Below are positions 9,053-18,181 of a DNA stretch of 59,700 nucleotides, piece after piece. Source of the stretch: an uncultured Alphaproteobacteria bacterium (GTDB taxonomy: Bacteria; Pseudomonadota; Alphaproteobacteria; UBA8366; JADFVY01); contig CAMYNJ010000101.1 in the NCBI GenBank assembly GCA_947259795.1, forward strand, positions 1 to 59,700. Direction: 5' to 3'. Below the pieces are notes generated by a model, which worked only from the letters and a program-made list of their open reading frames with translations, had not been told where the DNA came from and did no database searches. A program made the translations under genes and the position numbers. Positions within the stretch are counted from its first letter, which is position 1; each line of letters begins with the position of its first letter.

Positions 9053-9402
9053 CCCCCTTCGGCCGTAAAATCCGCGAGCTGCGCGAAAAGCGAGGGGTGA
9101 ACCTTCAGGACTTGTCGTTGGCACTGGGCGTCTCGACCTCCTACCTGTCGGCCCTTGAACATGGCCGGCGCGGCCGCCCCAGCCGCGTGCGGGTCCACGA
9201 AATCTGCCAGTTTTTCAATCTGGTCTGGGATGAGGCCGACGAACTCCAGCGCCTGGCCCGCATCTCCCACCCCCGCATCACCGTGGACACGTCGGGCCTG
9301 TCGCCCGAAGCCACCGAACTCGCCAACGAACTGGCCCAGCAGATCAGGAAACTGCCGACCGAAAAGGTAAAGGCGCTGCTGGCGGCGTTGAAGGAGGGGT
9401 AA
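9049..9402 (+). CDS. Small XRE-family helix-turn-helix regulator
   Basis: 117 residues from ATG 9049 in an ATGA overlap with smr. The Cro/CI-type HTH occupies about residues 5-60 (KIRELREKRGVNLQDLSLAL, then GVSTSYLSALEHG with the recognition helix). A C-terminal helical extension follows (ELANELAQQIRKLPTEKVKA) that may dimerise. The target is unknown; its position at the end of lutABC-smr makes local control possible but is not evidence for it. It converges with the MFS gene with only 9 bases between the stops. Confidence 0.86.
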   Translation: MTPFGRKIRELREKRGVNLQDLSLALGVSTSYLSALEHGRRGRPSRVRVHEICQFFNLVWDEADELQRLARISHPRITVDTSGLSPEATELANELAQQIRKLPTEKVKALLAALKEG

Positions 9403-9411
9403 GGCGAACCG

Positions 9412-10575
9412 TCATTTCCGCATGATCGGAACGGCGGCGACCGCTGCGATGCCGGCCATGCCCGCCGCCAGCAGGAAGGCGTAGTGCAGATCGAGGCTTC
9501 CCACCGCTCCGGCAAGTGCTGCGCCCAGCGCTCCGACCCCATCCAGCAGCATGAAGGCAAGGCCAAGCGTTGTCGCTTCGCGCCGCTCGCCGAATTCGAC
9601 CGCCGAGGCCAGAACCGAGGACCGGATGCCGTAAAGCGCGGCCACGGCGGCGATCAAGGCCAGGACAGCCACGCCCAGCGTCGCGCTCCAGGCAACTGCC
9701 ATACAGGCCAGACCCGCGGCCAAGGTGCCGGCGATGAACACCGGTTTGCGGCCGGCGGTGTCGGACAGGCGGCCGACAAATGGCTGGAAAAGAGCGCCGA
9801 CCATCACCATCGCGGAAAAGACGGCCCCGGTCTGCGCTAGCGACAGGCCGTGGACCCGCTGCAGGAACAGCGGTGTCATGGAGAGGATCGCCAGCAGCGA
9901 CATGTTGTAGATACTGACCATACCGATCACACCCAGCCCGCGCGGCACCCGCCAGACATTCCACAGCGCCCGCAAATCCGCCAGTGAGATGGCGTGGTGC
10001 GGGGACGACGGCACCGAACCGGCGATGCGGAAGAAAGCGATACCCATAAGGATCGCGGGAATGGTGGAAATCTGCATGGCCACCCGCCAGTCAAACCAGG
10101 CCAGCAGAAAACCGATGCTGAGTGGCGCCAGAACTTCGGCAAACGCGCCGGTCATGGCGTGGATACCCAGCGCATGGGCACGCCGCGTCGGCAGACTCTG
10201 CGCCAATACGCCGGTAGCGATCGGATGCCAGGCGGCATCGCCGAGGCCGGCGAACGCCAGCATCAGGGCCAGGGTCCAGAACCCGGGCGCGAAAGAGGCG
10301 GCCAGGTAACCGATGGCCACCCACCAGAAGGTGCCCAGCAGCAACCGCCCGCGATTCGCCACGCGGTCCGCCAGCACGCCGGCCGGCAGGTAACCCAGCG
10401 CTGCGCCGAAATGGGCGATGGTGATCAGCAAGCCGACCTCGGCCGGCGACAGGTCCATGGTCGCCGCGATCGCCGGCGCGACGATCCAGATCGTGCTCGG
10501 CGCCCAGTCGTTCGCCAGATGGCCCATCGACAGCCAGGCCAGAAGCCCGCGATGGCTGGACGTATCGTCGCTCAT
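9412..10575 (-). CDS. MFS transporter, fosmidomycin-resistance (Fsr)-like
   Basis: 387 residues with twelve predicted membrane helices and the MFS loop motif between helices 2 and 3 (GVLADRVANRGR). The start GHLANDWAPSTIWIVAPAIA resembles the conserved N-terminus of the Fsr branch of drug/H+ antiporters, whose E. coli member exports fosmidomycin. The mid-protein AGLGDAAWHPIATGVLAQS (helix 4 region) also fits Fsr-like proteins. The actual substrate cannot be read from the sequence. It is transcribed alone from the 86-base interval before the hslU fragment. Confidence 0.85.
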   Translation of the reverse strand: MSDDTSSHRGLLAWLSMGHLANDWAPSTIWIVAPAIAATMDLSPAEVGLLITIAHFGAALGYLPAGVLADRVANRGRLLLGTFWWVAIGYLAASFAPGFWTLALMLAFAGLGDAAWHPIATGVLAQSLPTRRAHALGIHAMTGAFAEVLAPLSIGFLLAWFDWRVAMQISTIPAILMGIAFFRIAGSVPSSPHHAISLADLRALWNVWRVPRGLGVIGMVSIYNMSLLAILSMTPLFLQRVHGLSLAQTGAVFSAMVMVGALFQPFVGRLSDTAGRKPVFIAGTLAAGLACMAVAWSATLGVAVLALIAAVAALYGIRSSVLASAVEFGERREATTLGLAFMLLDGVGALGAALAGAVGSLDLHYAFLLAAGMAGIAAVAAVPIMRK

Positions 10576-10939
10576 GCCAGATCGCCCTCAGAATTGGTAT
10601 CGCCCCCCGGGCCGACAGGTGAGCGTAACCAAACGATATCCTGAATTAGGGCGCTTGAAACTTACAAAATAAACTTGCTGAGATCCGATTCCTTGGCCAG
10701 GTCCTCGACCTGTTCGCGGACGTAAGTCGCGTCGATCGTGATCGTCTCGCCGCCGCGGTCTGTGGCGGTGAAGCTGATCTCTTCGAAGATCCGCTCAAGC
10801 ACTGTGTGCAAGGGGCCAAATCGTTGAAACCCAGGGCCGGGATGCAAATATGTGAACCAAAGCTACATCGTCATGCGGGTTGCGACGAGGGTGCCTTGCC
10901 CCGGCCTTTGGCCGGAGCGAACATGACGGAGGAATCGCC
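10576..10939. other. Intergenic region holding an hslU 3' fragment and the CBS-BON leader
   Basis: 364 bases between the MFS start and the CBS-BON start. 10576-10661 should carry the minus-strand MFS promoter. 10662-10811 is the hslU 3' copy described separately. 10812-10939 has no gene; it contains a short hairpin CCGGCC-TTT-GGCCGG (10901-10915) in the probable leader of the CBS-BON gene and a strong GGAGGAA ribosome site at 10928-10934. Confidence 0.75.
10662..10811 (-). pseudogene. Detached duplicate of the hslU 3' end
   Basis: Reading leftwards from about 10811, the minus strand encodes the last 49 or so residues of HslU, ending with the same [10 protein letters not shown] and a stop (TAA rather than TGA) at 10662-10664. 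Against the intact hslU tail (11660-11809) only three of 48 residues differ (Leu-Leu to Ile-Phe and Ala to Thr). At the DNA level the first 85 or so bases from the stop side carry about three mismatches, and mismatches become dense towards the inner edge (about 15 in total). There is no start or ATPase domain, so it cannot make HslU. Confidence 0.93.
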
Positions 10940-11666
10940 ATGAATGCAGCCGATATCATGACCACCGAGGTAATCTCGGTCAGCCCGACAACGACCGTAA
11001 TGGACATCGCGAAACTTCTTCTGCAACACGGGATCAGTGCCGTGCCGGTGGTCGATGATGGGGGACGCCCCATCGGCGTCGTCAGCGAGGGCGACCTGAT
11101 GCGACGGGAAGAGACAGGCACCGCAGGGCGCGCGCCCTGGTGGTTGCGGGCAATCACAAGCAACGTGGATTCTGCCAGGGAATTCACGAAAACACACGGC
11201 CTCACCGCACAGGATGTCATGACGCGCGAAGTAGTGCAGGTGCCCGAGGACGCGCCACTAAACGAGATTGCCATGCTTCTCGAAAAACACGGTATCAAGA
11301 GGGTGCCGGTGGTTCGCGAAGGCAAGATGGTGGGAATTGTCAGTCGGGCAAATCTGCTGCGGGCATTGACACTCGCAGCGCCCGCCGCACCCAGCGCCGA
11401 CGACAGGGAACTACGGGGGAAGGTGTTGGCCACGCTGGAGGAGCAACCTTGGGAGGACGCGATCTATCCGACGGTCACGGTGAAGGACGGCGTGGCCCAC
11501 ATCTGGGCCGTTGTGCCATCCAAGGAGCAGGGCGAGGCCTTGCGTGTGGCCGCAGAAAACGTCCCGGGAATCCGGGGTCTCGAACTGAACGTCACGGTGC
11601 GGCCGAAGGTTTCCTATTTTTCCTGATTTGGTCCGCACCGCTGCTGCGGCGACCCGCGATCATAGG
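10669..11666. repeat. 998-bp interval bounded by direct copies of the hslU 3' end
   Basis: ATAAACTTGCTGAG begins at 10669 and again at 11667, in the same orientation, and similarity runs on for about 145 bases from each point. The interval between the two copies holds a single gene, the CBS-BON protein, and no integrase, transposase or terminal inverted repeat. The arrangement resembles attL/attR left by insertion into the 3' end of a gene, where the element restores the target gene and displaces the old end. A tandem duplication with later divergence would also explain it. Confidence 0.7.
10940..11626 (+). CDS. CBS-domain protein with C-terminal BON domain
   Basis: 228 residues from ATG 10940, with GGAGGAA at 10928-10934; the frame is open from 10880 but that start lacks a ribosome site. 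Two CBS motifs form a Bateman module (about residues 3-60, MNAADIMTTEVISVSP and GISAVPVVDDGGRPIGVVSE; about 86-145, TAQDVMTREVVQVPED and GIKRVPVVREGKMVGIVSR). A BON domain follows (about 155-222). CBS pairs usually bind adenine nucleotides; BON domains bind phospholipid or act in protein contacts. No signal peptide is visible, so it is probably cytosolic. It lies inside the hslU repeat interval and converges with hslU with a 33-base gap. Confidence 0.9.
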   Translation: MNAADIMTTEVISVSPTTTVMDIAKLLLQHGISAVPVVDDGGRPIGVVSEGDLMRREETGTAGRAPWWLRAITSNVDSAREFTKTHGLTAQDVMTREVVQVPEDAPLNEIAMLLEKHGIKRVPVVREGKMVGIVSRANLLRALTLAAPAAPSADDRELRGKVLATLEEQPWEDAIYPTVTVKDGVAHIWAVVPSKEQGEALRVAAENVPGIRGLELNVTVRPKVSYFS

Positions 11667-12970
11667 ATAAACTTGCTGAGATCCGATTCCTTGGCCAGGT
11701 CCTCGACCTGTTCGCGGACGTAAGCCGCGTCGATCGTGATCGTTTCGCCGCCGCGGTCGGTGGCGGTGAAGCTGATTTCCTCGAGCAGGCGTTCCAGTAC
11801 GGTATGCAGGCGCCGCGCGCCGATATTTTCGACGCGCGAGTTGATCTCCGCCGACAGGAAGGCGATCTCGTCGATGGCGTCGTCGGTGAAGTCCAGGGTC
11901 AGATCCTCGGCCCCCATCAGCGCCACATACTGCTTGATCAGGCTATTTTCCGGCTCTTTCAGAATCCGCACGAAGTCTTCGCGGGTAAGCGCCCGCAATT
12001 CCACGCGAATCGGCAGGCGGCCCTGCAGCTCAGGCAGTAGGTCCGACGGCTTGGCCAGATGGAATGCGCCCGAGGCGACGAACAGGATATGGTCGGTCTT
12101 GACCGAGCCATGCTTGGTGGCCACCGTGGTGCCTTCGATCAGCGGCAGCAGGTCGCGCTGCACGCCCTCGCGGCTGACGTCGGCGCCGCTGCGTTCGGCC
12201 CGCGCGGTGATCTTGTCGATCTCGTCCAGGAAGACGATGCCGTTCTGTTCCACCGCGTCCAGCGCGCTGCGCACCACCGTCTCGTCGTCCAGCAGCTTGT
12301 CGCTTTCCTCGGCCACCAGCACTTCGTAGGATTCGGACACCGACATGCGGCGCGGTTTCGTCCGTCCGCCCATCATCTTGCCCAGCATGTCGTTCAGATT
12401 GAGCATGCCCATCTGCGCGCCCGGCATGCCGGGGATGTCGATGGTGGACATGCCGCCCATGCCCGTGTCCTGGATCTCGATCTCGATTTCCTTGTCGTCC
12501 AGCTCTCCCTCGCGCAGCCGCTTGCGGAAACTCTGGCGCGTCGATGCGCTCGCGCCCTGGCCGACCAGCCCGTCCAGCACCCGCTCCTCGGCCGCCAGCT
12601 CGGCCTTGGCCAGCACCTGTTTGCGCAGGGCTTCGCGGGTCATGTGGATGGAAACCTCGGCCAGATCGCGCACGATCTGCTCCACATCGCGGCCGACATA
12701 GCCGACCTCGGTGAATTTGGTGGCTTCCACCTTGATGAAGGGGGCGCTGGCCAGGCGCGCCAAGCGCCGGGCGATTTCGGTCTTGCCGACGCCGGTCGGG
12801 CCGATCATCAGGATGTTCTTGGGCAGCACCTCCTCGCGCATTTCCTCGGGTAGCTGCTGGCGGCGCCAGCGGTTGCGGAGCGCAATGGCGACGGCGCGCT
12901 TGGCGTCGTTCTGGCCGACGATAAAGCGGTCAAGTTCGGAGACGATTTCACGGGGGCTGAAGGCGGTCAT
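11660..12970 (-). CDS. hslU: ATP-dependent protease ATPase subunit HslU (ClpY)
   Basis: 436 residues, the normal length. HslU hexamers unfold substrates and feed them into the HslV peptidase. Walker A GPTGVGKT is at residues 57-64, Walker B is in [10 protein letters not shown], the intermediate I-domain is about 110-235 (with a Met/Gly-rich [15 protein letters not shown] run), and the conserved C-terminus ends DLSKFIL, the tail that inserts into HslV. The start overlaps the hslV stop (ATGA, 12967-12970), so hslV-hslU form an operon. The last 150 bases are duplicated about 1 kb downstream. Confidence 0.97.
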   Translation of the reverse strand: MTAFSPREIVSELDRFIVGQNDAKRAVAIALRNRWRRQQLPEEMREEVLPKNILMIGPTGVGKTEIARRLARLASAPFIKVEATKFTEVGYVGRDVEQIVRDLAEVSIHMTREALRKQVLAKAELAAEERVLDGLVGQGASASTRQSFRKRLREGELDDKEIEIEIQDTGMGGMSTIDIPGMPGAQMGMLNLNDMLGKMMGGRTKPRRMSVSESYEVLVAEESDKLLDDETVVRSALDAVEQNGIVFLDEIDKITARAERSGADVSREGVQRDLLPLIEGTTVATKHGSVKTDHILFVASGAFHLAKPSDLLPELQGRLPIRVELRALTREDFVRILKEPENSLIKQYVALMGAEDLTLDFTDDAIDEIAFLSAEINSRVENIGARRLHTVLERLLEEISFTATDRGGETITIDAAYVREQVEDLAKESDLSKFIL

Positions 12971-13509
12971 AGTTTCTCGACGGTGATGTTTTCGTTGGTA
13001 TAGACGCAGATTTCGGCGGCGATCTTCATGGCGCGCCGGGCGATGTCCTCGGGCTCGAGCCCATCGACGGTGACAAGGGCGCGCGCCGCGGCCAAGGCAA
13101 AAGACCCGCCGGAACCGATGCCGATCAGCCCGTCCTCAGGCTCCAGGACGTCGCCGGTGCCGGTCACGACGAGCGAGACCTTCTTGTCGGCCACTGCCAT
13201 CATGGCTTCCAGGCGGCGCAGGTAGCGGTCTGTGCGCCAGTCCTTGGCCAGTTCGACGCAGGCGCGGGTCAATTGGCCCGTATGCTGCTCCAGCTTGGCC
13301 TCCAGCCGCTCGAACAGGGTGAAGGCGTCGGCGGTGGCGCCGGCGAACCCGACGATCACGCCGCCGTCGCCCAGCGGGCGCACCTTGCGGGCGTTGGATT
13401 TGATCACGGTCTGGCCCAGGGTGACCTGGCCGTCCCCGGCGATCACGACGGAATCGCCCCTGCGCACCGAAAGGATGGTGGTGCCGTGCCACTGGCTGTT
13501 GTCGGACAT
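12967..13509 (-). CDS. hslV: ATP-dependent protease proteolytic subunit HslV (ClpQ)
   Basis: 180 residues. HslV is the proteasome-like peptidase of the HslVU complex. A short propeptide (MSDNSQWHG) precedes Thr10-Thr11, so processing would expose the catalytic N-terminal threonine. Further signatures are [13 protein letters not shown] and [17 protein letters not shown]. It is transcribed first in the hslV-hslU operon and is divergent from hisB across 161 bases. I did not find a convincing heat-shock promoter in that gap. Confidence 0.96.
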   Translation of the reverse strand: MSDNSQWHGTTILSVRRGDSVVIAGDGQVTLGQTVIKSNARKVRPLGDGGVIVGFAGATADAFTLFERLEAKLEQHTGQLTRACVELAKDWRTDRYLRRLEAMMAVADKKVSLVVTGTGDVLEPEDGLIGIGSGGSFALAAARALVTVDGLEPEDIARRAMKIAAEICVYTNENITVEKL

Positions 13510-13670
13510 GCAAAAACCCGCTGCGTATTTATCGGACGAGGCCCAAACAGGCCGCGCGAACCTATCCCATGTGGCGTTTCCGCGCCAGTAATCAAGGGAT
13601 GTGCCGGGATGCTGGCGTTCGCGGTGTCCGGGTGCTAAAAGAGCGCCGCTTTCAGGAAATGGAGATTGCC

Positions 13671-14273
13671 ATGCGGCAAGCCAGCATCGAGCGCAATACG
13701 CGCGAAACGCAGATCTCCGTCACCGTCGATCTCGACGGGACGGGCCGTTACGACGTGGCGACGGGGATCGGCTTTCTCGACCATATGCTGGAGCAGCTGT
13801 CGCGTCACAGCCTGATCGATCTTTCGGTCCGGGCCCAGGGCGACCTGCATATCGATTTCCACCACACCACCGAGGATACCGGCATCGCCATCGGCCAGGC
13901 GGTGGCGCGGGCGCTGGGCGAGCGCAAGGGCATCAACCGCTACGGCAGCGCGCTGATTCCGATGGACGAGACCCTGACCCGCGTGGCGCTGGACTGCTCC
14001 AACCGGCCCTGGCTGGTCTGGAAGGTCGCCTTCACCCAGCCCAAGCTGGGCGATTTCGATACCGAGCTGTTCCGCGAATGGTTCGGCGCCTTCGCCCAGA
14101 ATGCGGGACTGACGCTGCATGTCGAATGCCTCTATGGCGTGAACAACCATCATATCGTCGAGTCCTGCTACAAGGCGCTGGCCCGCGCGTTGCGCCAGGC
14201 GGTCGAGATTGACCCGCGCCAGGCCGAGGCGATCCCGTCGACCAAGGGCGTGCTGGGCGGCGGTTCGGCATGA
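13671..14273 (+). CDS. hisB: Imidazoleglycerol-phosphate dehydratase
   Basis: 200 residues from ATG 13671; the frame is open from 13569, but [17 protein letters not shown] is the usual HisB start and GGAGA stands just before it. HisB removes water from imidazole-glycerol phosphate in histidine synthesis, using two Mn ions bound by two HHxxE-type motifs: [18 protein letters not shown] near 60-77 and [17 protein letters not shown] near 160-176. This is the stand-alone form without the phosphatase domain. It is the first gene of the his operon here and overlaps hisH by ATGA. Confidence 0.96.
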   Translation: MRQASIERNTRETQISVTVDLDGTGRYDVATGIGFLDHMLEQLSRHSLIDLSVRAQGDLHIDFHHTTEDTGIAIGQAVARALGERKGINRYGSALIPMDETLTRVALDCSNRPWLVWKVAFTQPKLGDFDTELFREWFGAFAQNAGLTLHVECLYGVNNHHIVESCYKALARALRQAVEIDPRQAEAIPSTKGVLGGGSA

Positions 14274-14896
14274 GCGTTGCCATCGTCGATTACGGGTCGG
14301 GCAATCTGCACTCGGCTGCGAAGGCGTTCGAGCGCATGGCCGACGAACCGATTCTGGTCACCGCCGACCCGGGCGTGGTCGCCGCGGCGGACCGCATCGT
14401 CCTGCCCGGCGTCGGCGCCTTCGGCGATTGCTGGGGCGGGCTCAATGCGCTGGACGGCATGGTCGGCGCGCTGGAACAGGCGGTGATTAGAGATGGGCGG
14501 CCGTTCCTGGGCATCTGCGTCGGCATGCAGCTTATGGCCACGCGTGGGCTGGAGCATGGCGAATGCCGCGGCCTGGGCTGGGTCGCCGGCGAGGTGACTC
14601 GGATCGAGCCCGCCGACCCGGCGCTGAAGGTGCCGCATATGGGCTGGAACGAGTTGACGGTCGAACGCGCGCATCCGGTTCTCGATCGCCTGCCGGCGGG
14701 TGCCCATATGTATTTCGTGCATAGCTATCAGTTCGTGGCGTGGGACCCGGCGCATGTGCTGGCGACCACCGATTATGGTGTGCCGCTGACTGCCGTGATC
14801 GGGCGCGATAACATGATCGGCAGCCAGTTCCACCCCGAAAAGAGCCAGAAAGCCGGCCTTGCCTTCATCGAGGCCTTTCTGCAATGGAAACCATGA
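14270..14896 (+). CDS. hisH: Imidazole glycerol phosphate synthase, glutaminase subunit
   Basis: 208 residues. HisH releases ammonia from glutamine and channels it to HisF. The N-terminus [17 protein letters not shown] is characteristic. The catalytic triad is readable: Cys in GICVGMQLM near residue 82, and His plus Glu in FHPEKSQ near 188-192. It is coupled to hisB by ATGA and to the GNAT gene at its 3' end. Its partner hisF is three genes downstream in the same operon. Confidence 0.96.
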   Translation: MSVAIVDYGSGNLHSAAKAFERMADEPILVTADPGVVAAADRIVLPGVGAFGDCWGGLNALDGMVGALEQAVIRDGRPFLGICVGMQLMATRGLEHGECRGLGWVAGEVTRIEPADPALKVPHMGWNELTVERAHPVLDRLPAGAHMYFVHSYQFVAWDPAHVLATTDYGVPLTAVIGRDNMIGSQFHPEKSQKAGLAFIEAFLQWKP

Positions 14897-15462
14897 ACGA
14901 AGAAGTGCAAACCGAAGTCAGGCTCGTGGAATCGCTGGGCGGCCGCGAGATGGACGAACTTTGCGCCGCTACCGCGGCGGCGATCGAGGACGGCGGCGGA
15001 TTCGGCTGGCTGACCCCGCCGCCACGCCAGGTGATGGAAACCTATTACAACGGTGTCGTCCTGGTACCCGGCCGCACGCTGTTCGTGGGGCTGCTGGACG
15101 GCGTGATCGCTGGGTCGGCGCAGCTCGGCCGACCGACCCGCAACAACGAAGCCCAGGCGGCGGCCTGCACCTTGATGAGTGCCTTCGTTGCGCCCTGGGC
15201 GCGCGGCCACGCACTGGCGCGCAAACTGACCGAGGCGGTAGAAGACCAGGCCCGCGCCGAGGGTTTCGGGATGATCAACCTGGACGTTCGCGAAACCCAG
15301 AGAGCCGCCGTGCATGTTTATGAAAGCATGGGTTACGTGCATTGGGGCTCGCATCCGCTCTATGCCCGGCTTGCCGATGGGACAATGGTGCCCGGCCGGT
15401 TCTATTACAAGGTTCTGGTCGGGGAATCCCCCGAGCCGACAGGCGGGGAACGGAACCAATGA
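14893..15462 (+). CDS. GNAT family N-acetyltransferase embedded in the his operon
   Basis: 189 residues from ATG 14893, which overlaps the hisH stop as ATGA; ATG 14884 is an alternative three codons earlier. The acetyl-CoA-binding region is around [21 protein letters not shown] (motif A, here with the loop WARGHALA) followed by [20 protein letters not shown] and ESMGYVHWG (motif B), the standard GNAT layout. The substrate is unknown. Its location between hisH and hisA with overlaps on both sides means it must be expressed with histidine enzymes, but nothing in the sequence shows that it acts in that pathway. Confidence 0.88.
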   Translation: MNEEVQTEVRLVESLGGREMDELCAATAAAIEDGGGFGWLTPPPRQVMETYYNGVVLVPGRTLFVGLLDGVIAGSAQLGRPTRNNEAQAAACTLMSAFVAPWARGHALARKLTEAVEDQARAEGFGMINLDVRETQRAAVHVYESMGYVHWGSHPLYARLADGTMVPGRFYYKVLVGESPEPTGGERNQ

Positions 15463-16172
15463 TTCTGTATCCGGCGATCGATCTCAAGGAAGGCCGCTGC
15501 GTGCGGCTGGTCCGGGGCGACATGGAACAGGCGACCGTGTTCAATGACGACCCGGCGGCGCAGGCCGGCAGCTTCGCCGACGCCGGCGCGTCCTGGCTGC
15601 ATCTGGTGGATCTCGACGGCGCCTTCGCCGGTAAGCCGATGAACGCCAAGGCCGTCGAGGCAATCGTGAACGAGGTCGATATTCCGGTCCAGCTGGGCGG
15701 CGGCATCCGGACGCTGGAAACCATCGAAAACTGGCTGGGTTGTGGCGTGATGCGGATAATCCTGGGCACCGTGGCGGTCAAGGATCCCGACCTGGTGATG
15801 CAGGCCTGTCGCAAGTTTCCGGGCCACATCGCGGTCGGCATCGACGCGCGCGGCGGCCGGGTCGCGGTGGAGGGCTGGGCCGAGGAGACCAATCTCGGCG
15901 CCACCGAGCTTGCCCGCAGGTTCGCCGACACCGGCGTGGACGCCATCATCTATACCGACATCGACCGCGACGGCGTGCTGCAGGGCGCCAACATCCGGGC
16001 GACGGCGGACCTGGCGCGGGCGGTTCCGGTGCCGGTCATCGCGTCGGGCGGCGTTTCGTCGCTGGCCGACATCCGCGCGCTGATCGCGGAAAAACGCATC
16101 GCCGGGGCGATCATCGGCCGCGCGCTTTATGACGGGCGGATCGATCTCGGCGAGGCGCTGAAACTATGTTGA
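15459..16172 (+). CDS. hisA: ProFAR isomerase (phosphoribosylformimino-AICAR-phosphate isomerase)
   Basis: 237 residues from ATG 15459, coupled to the GNAT gene by ATGA; upstream codons in the frame belong to that gene's shadow. HisA catalyses the Amadori rearrangement of ProFAR to PRFAR. TIM-barrel motifs include [17 protein letters not shown] (catalytic Asp8), the phosphate-binding QLGGGIRT and [13 protein letters not shown]. The 3' end overlaps hisF by 7 bases. Confidence 0.96.
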   Translation: MILYPAIDLKEGRCVRLVRGDMEQATVFNDDPAAQAGSFADAGASWLHLVDLDGAFAGKPMNAKAVEAIVNEVDIPVQLGGGIRTLETIENWLGCGVMRIILGTVAVKDPDLVMQACRKFPGHIAVGIDARGGRVAVEGWAEETNLGATELARRFADTGVDAIIYTDIDRDGVLQGANIRATADLARAVPVPVIASGGVSSLADIRALIAEKRIAGAIIGRALYDGRIDLGEALKLC

Positions 16173-16930
16173 AAGTCCGCATCATCCCCTGCCTCGACGT
16201 CAAGGACGGCCGCGTCGTGAAGGGCGTGAATTTCGTCAATCTGGTCGATGCGGGCGACCCGGTGGAACAGGCGCGGGTCTATGACGCGGCCGGCGCCGAC
16301 GAACTGACTTTCCTGGACATCACCGCCTCGTCCGACAATCGCGACACCATCCTCGACATCGCCGCCAGCACTGCCGAACAATGCTTCATGCCGCTAACCA
16401 TCGGCGGCGGCGTGCGCACCACCGATGACATCCGTAAGCTGTTGCTGGCCGGGGCCGACAAGGTTTCGATCATGACGGCCGCGGTGAAACGTCCGGAACT
16501 GGTGGCCGAGGCCGCCGAACGGTTCGGCGCGCAATGCATCGTGGTGGCCATCGACGCGCGACGCTCGGGCCCCGGCAAATGGGAGGTCTTCACCCATGGC
16601 GGGCGCGAGCCCACCGGCATCGATGCGGTGGAATGGGCCAAGCGCGCGGCGGCCTCCGGCGCCGGCGAAATCCTGCTGACGTCGATGGACCGCGACGGCA
16701 CCAAGGAAGGTTTCGATTGCGAACTGACCCGCGCCATCGCCGATTCCGTGACCATCCCGGTCATCGCATCGGGCGGCGTCGGCACGTTGGACCATCTGGT
16801 CGAAGGCGTGCGCGAGGGCCACGCGGCGGCGGTGCTGGCGGCCTCCATCTTCCATTTCGGAACCTATTCGATCGGGCAAGCCAAGGAACATATGGCCAAG
16901 GCGGGTGTTCCGGTAAGGCTGGACGGCTGA
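16166..16930 (+). CDS. hisF: Imidazole glycerol phosphate synthase, cyclase subunit
   Basis: 254 residues. HisF joins ammonia from HisH to PRFAR and forms imidazole-glycerol phosphate plus AICAR. The two catalytic aspartates are in [15 protein letters not shown] (Asp11) and [10 protein letters not shown] (near 130). Phosphate-binding segments [12 protein letters not shown] and [12 protein letters not shown] are present. Its 5' end overlaps hisA, and hisE follows after 31 bases. Confidence 0.97.
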   Translation: MLKVRIIPCLDVKDGRVVKGVNFVNLVDAGDPVEQARVYDAAGADELTFLDITASSDNRDTILDIAASTAEQCFMPLTIGGGVRTTDDIRKLLLAGADKVSIMTAAVKRPELVAEAAERFGAQCIVVAIDARRSGPGKWEVFTHGGREPTGIDAVEWAKRAAASGAGEILLTSMDRDGTKEGFDCELTRAIADSVTIPVIASGGVGTLDHLVEGVREGHAAAVLAASIFHFGTYSIGQAKEHMAKAGVPVRLDG

Positions 16931-16961
16931 CGCCGCCGGCATTTTCTGCTAGGCAAGCGCC

Positions 16962-17294
16962 ATGAGCGAAATCGACGCAACCATTCTCGACCGGCTTTTC
17001 GCGACCATAGAGTCGCGCAAAGGCGCGGATCCTTCATCGTCATGGACGGCGAAACTGCTGGCCGGCGGGCCGGAGAAGATCGCCAAGAAGGTCGGCGAGG
17101 AATCCGCGGAAACCATCATTGCTGCCCTGTCGCAAGACGGAGACGCGCTCGCCAACGAAAGCGCCGACCTGCTCTATCATTTGCTGGTGATGTGGGCGGC
17201 CAAGGGTATCGCGCCCGAAGACGTGTGGCGTGCGCTGCAAGCCCGCGAAGGCATATCCGGGATTGAAGAGAAGGTGTCGAGGAACAAGGGATAA
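16962..17294 (+). CDS. hisE: Phosphoribosyl-ATP pyrophosphatase
   Basis: 110 residues. HisE hydrolyses PR-ATP to PR-AMP in the second step of histidine synthesis. The MazG-like all-alpha fold has its metal-binding acidic residues in KVGEESAETIIAAL and ANESADLLYHLLVMW. It is the stand-alone form, not fused to HisI. It is the last his gene of the cluster, and hinT begins 3 bases after its stop. Confidence 0.94.
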   Translation: MSEIDATILDRLFATIESRKGADPSSSWTAKLLAGGPEKIAKKVGEESAETIIAALSQDGDALANESADLLYHLLVMWAAKGIAPEDVWRALQAREGISGIEEKVSRNKG

Positions 17295-17297
17295 TCA

Positions 17298-17666
17298 ATG
17301 GCTTACGACGAAGACAACATTTTCGCGAAGATCATCCGCGGGGAAATTCCCTGCGACAAGGTCTATGAGGATGATTACGCGTTGGCCTTTCGCGATATCA
17401 ACCCGCAGACGCCCACCCATGTTCTGGTGGTCCCCAAAGGGCCTTACATCTCATCCGACGATTTCACCGAGAAGGCCTCGGACGCGGAAATCGCCGGGCT
17501 GATGCGCGCGGTGGGCAAGGTGGCGCGCGATCTCGGCGCGGTGGAGGATGGTTACCGCATGCTGTCCAATCACGGCCGCGATGCGCATCAGGAAGTCGCG
17601 CATTTCCACATCCACATATTCGCCGGCAAGGATTTGGGCCGGATGATCAAGCCGGTGGGCAAGTAG
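17298..17666 (+). CDS. hinT: HIT-family purine nucleoside phosphoramidase (HinT-like)
   Basis: 122 residues. HinT proteins hydrolyse adenosine phosphoramidates and related AMP conjugates. The IFAKIIRGEIPCDKVYED start and the histidine triad HFHIHIF near residues 101-107 identify it. It sits 3 bases after hisE and so probably shares the his transcript, an arrangement seen in many alphaproteobacteria. It converges with the small minus-strand gene after 18 bases. Confidence 0.94.
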   Translation: MAYDEDNIFAKIIRGEIPCDKVYEDDYALAFRDINPQTPTHVLVVPKGPYISSDDFTEKASDAEIAGLMRAVGKVARDLGAVEDGYRMLSNHGRDAHQEVAHFHIHIFAGKDLGRMIKPVGK

Positions 17667-17684
17667 GACGATCGGTCGCGCCGG

Positions 17685-17852
17685 TCAGTCGCTCTCGTGC
17701 GGCAAGCCACCATTGAGCACTGCGGCGTCCTCCGCATTGTCGCCGTCGGAAGCTGGCTTTTTCTGCTTTTCCTCGGCCTTCGCCGCTTTCTTGGCGGCCT
17801 TGGCGCGATCGCGCTCCTGGCGCTCGAACCTGTAGTTTGGCTTGCGGGGCAT
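17685..17852 (-). CDS. Small highly charged conserved protein
   Basis: 55 residues from the ATG at 17852, chosen because AAAGGAAC lies just upstream and because MPRKPNYRFERQERDRAKAA is a recurrent N-terminus of short uncharacterised alphaproteobacterial proteins; the frame itself stays open to 17936. The first 40 residues are mostly Lys, Arg, Glu and Ala and would form a charged helix; the tail is acidic (DGDNAEDAAV). There is no membrane segment. Its function is not known to me. Confidence 0.75.
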   Translation of the reverse strand: MPRKPNYRFERQERDRAKAAKKAAKAEEKQKKPASDGDNAEDAAVLNGGLPHESD

Positions 17853-17977
17853 TGGGTTCCTTTCCGCTGCGGCGGTTTCTCCGCCGGTTTTGAACGCAGC
17901 GCGGTCGCGCCCAGGGCGGGCCCGCGCTGCGTTCAATCTATCTTTACCGGCGCATGCGCGCCCGGCGGGCTGGGCCG

Positions 17978-18181
17978 TCAGGCGACGAGGTTCTCGGCCG
18001 AACTCTTGCCGTCACGGCCGGGTACGACCTCGTAGGAAATCGTCTGGCCTTCCGAGAGGCCGGGCAGGCCGGCGCGCTCGACGGCGGAGATGTGGACGAA
18101 CACGTCCTTCGAGCCATCGCTGGGCTCAATGAAGCCGAAGCCCTTGGCCGCGTTGAACCATTTCACGGTTCCTTTAGTCAT
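17978..18181 (-). CDS. Cold-shock protein (CspA family)
   Basis: 67 residues, one cold-shock domain. The RNA-binding motifs RNP1 (KGFGFIEP) and RNP2 (DVFVHIS) are intact. Family members melt RNA structure and bind single-stranded nucleic acid. An AAAGGA ribosome site precedes the ATG. The 243 bases upstream (18182-18424) have no gene and would give room for the long structured leader typical of csp genes; a small GGGGC-TTTCG-GCCCC hairpin at 18335-18349 could belong to that leader or end the GST transcript. Confidence 0.95.
   Translation of the reverse strand: MTKGTVKWFNAAKGFGFIEPSDGSKDVFVHISAVERAGLPGLSEGQTISYEVVPGRDGKSSAENLVA

Noticed and set aside
10669-11666. Insertion sequence
   Set aside because: No transposase, terminal inverted repeats or short target duplication; only the hslU 3' copies flank the interval.
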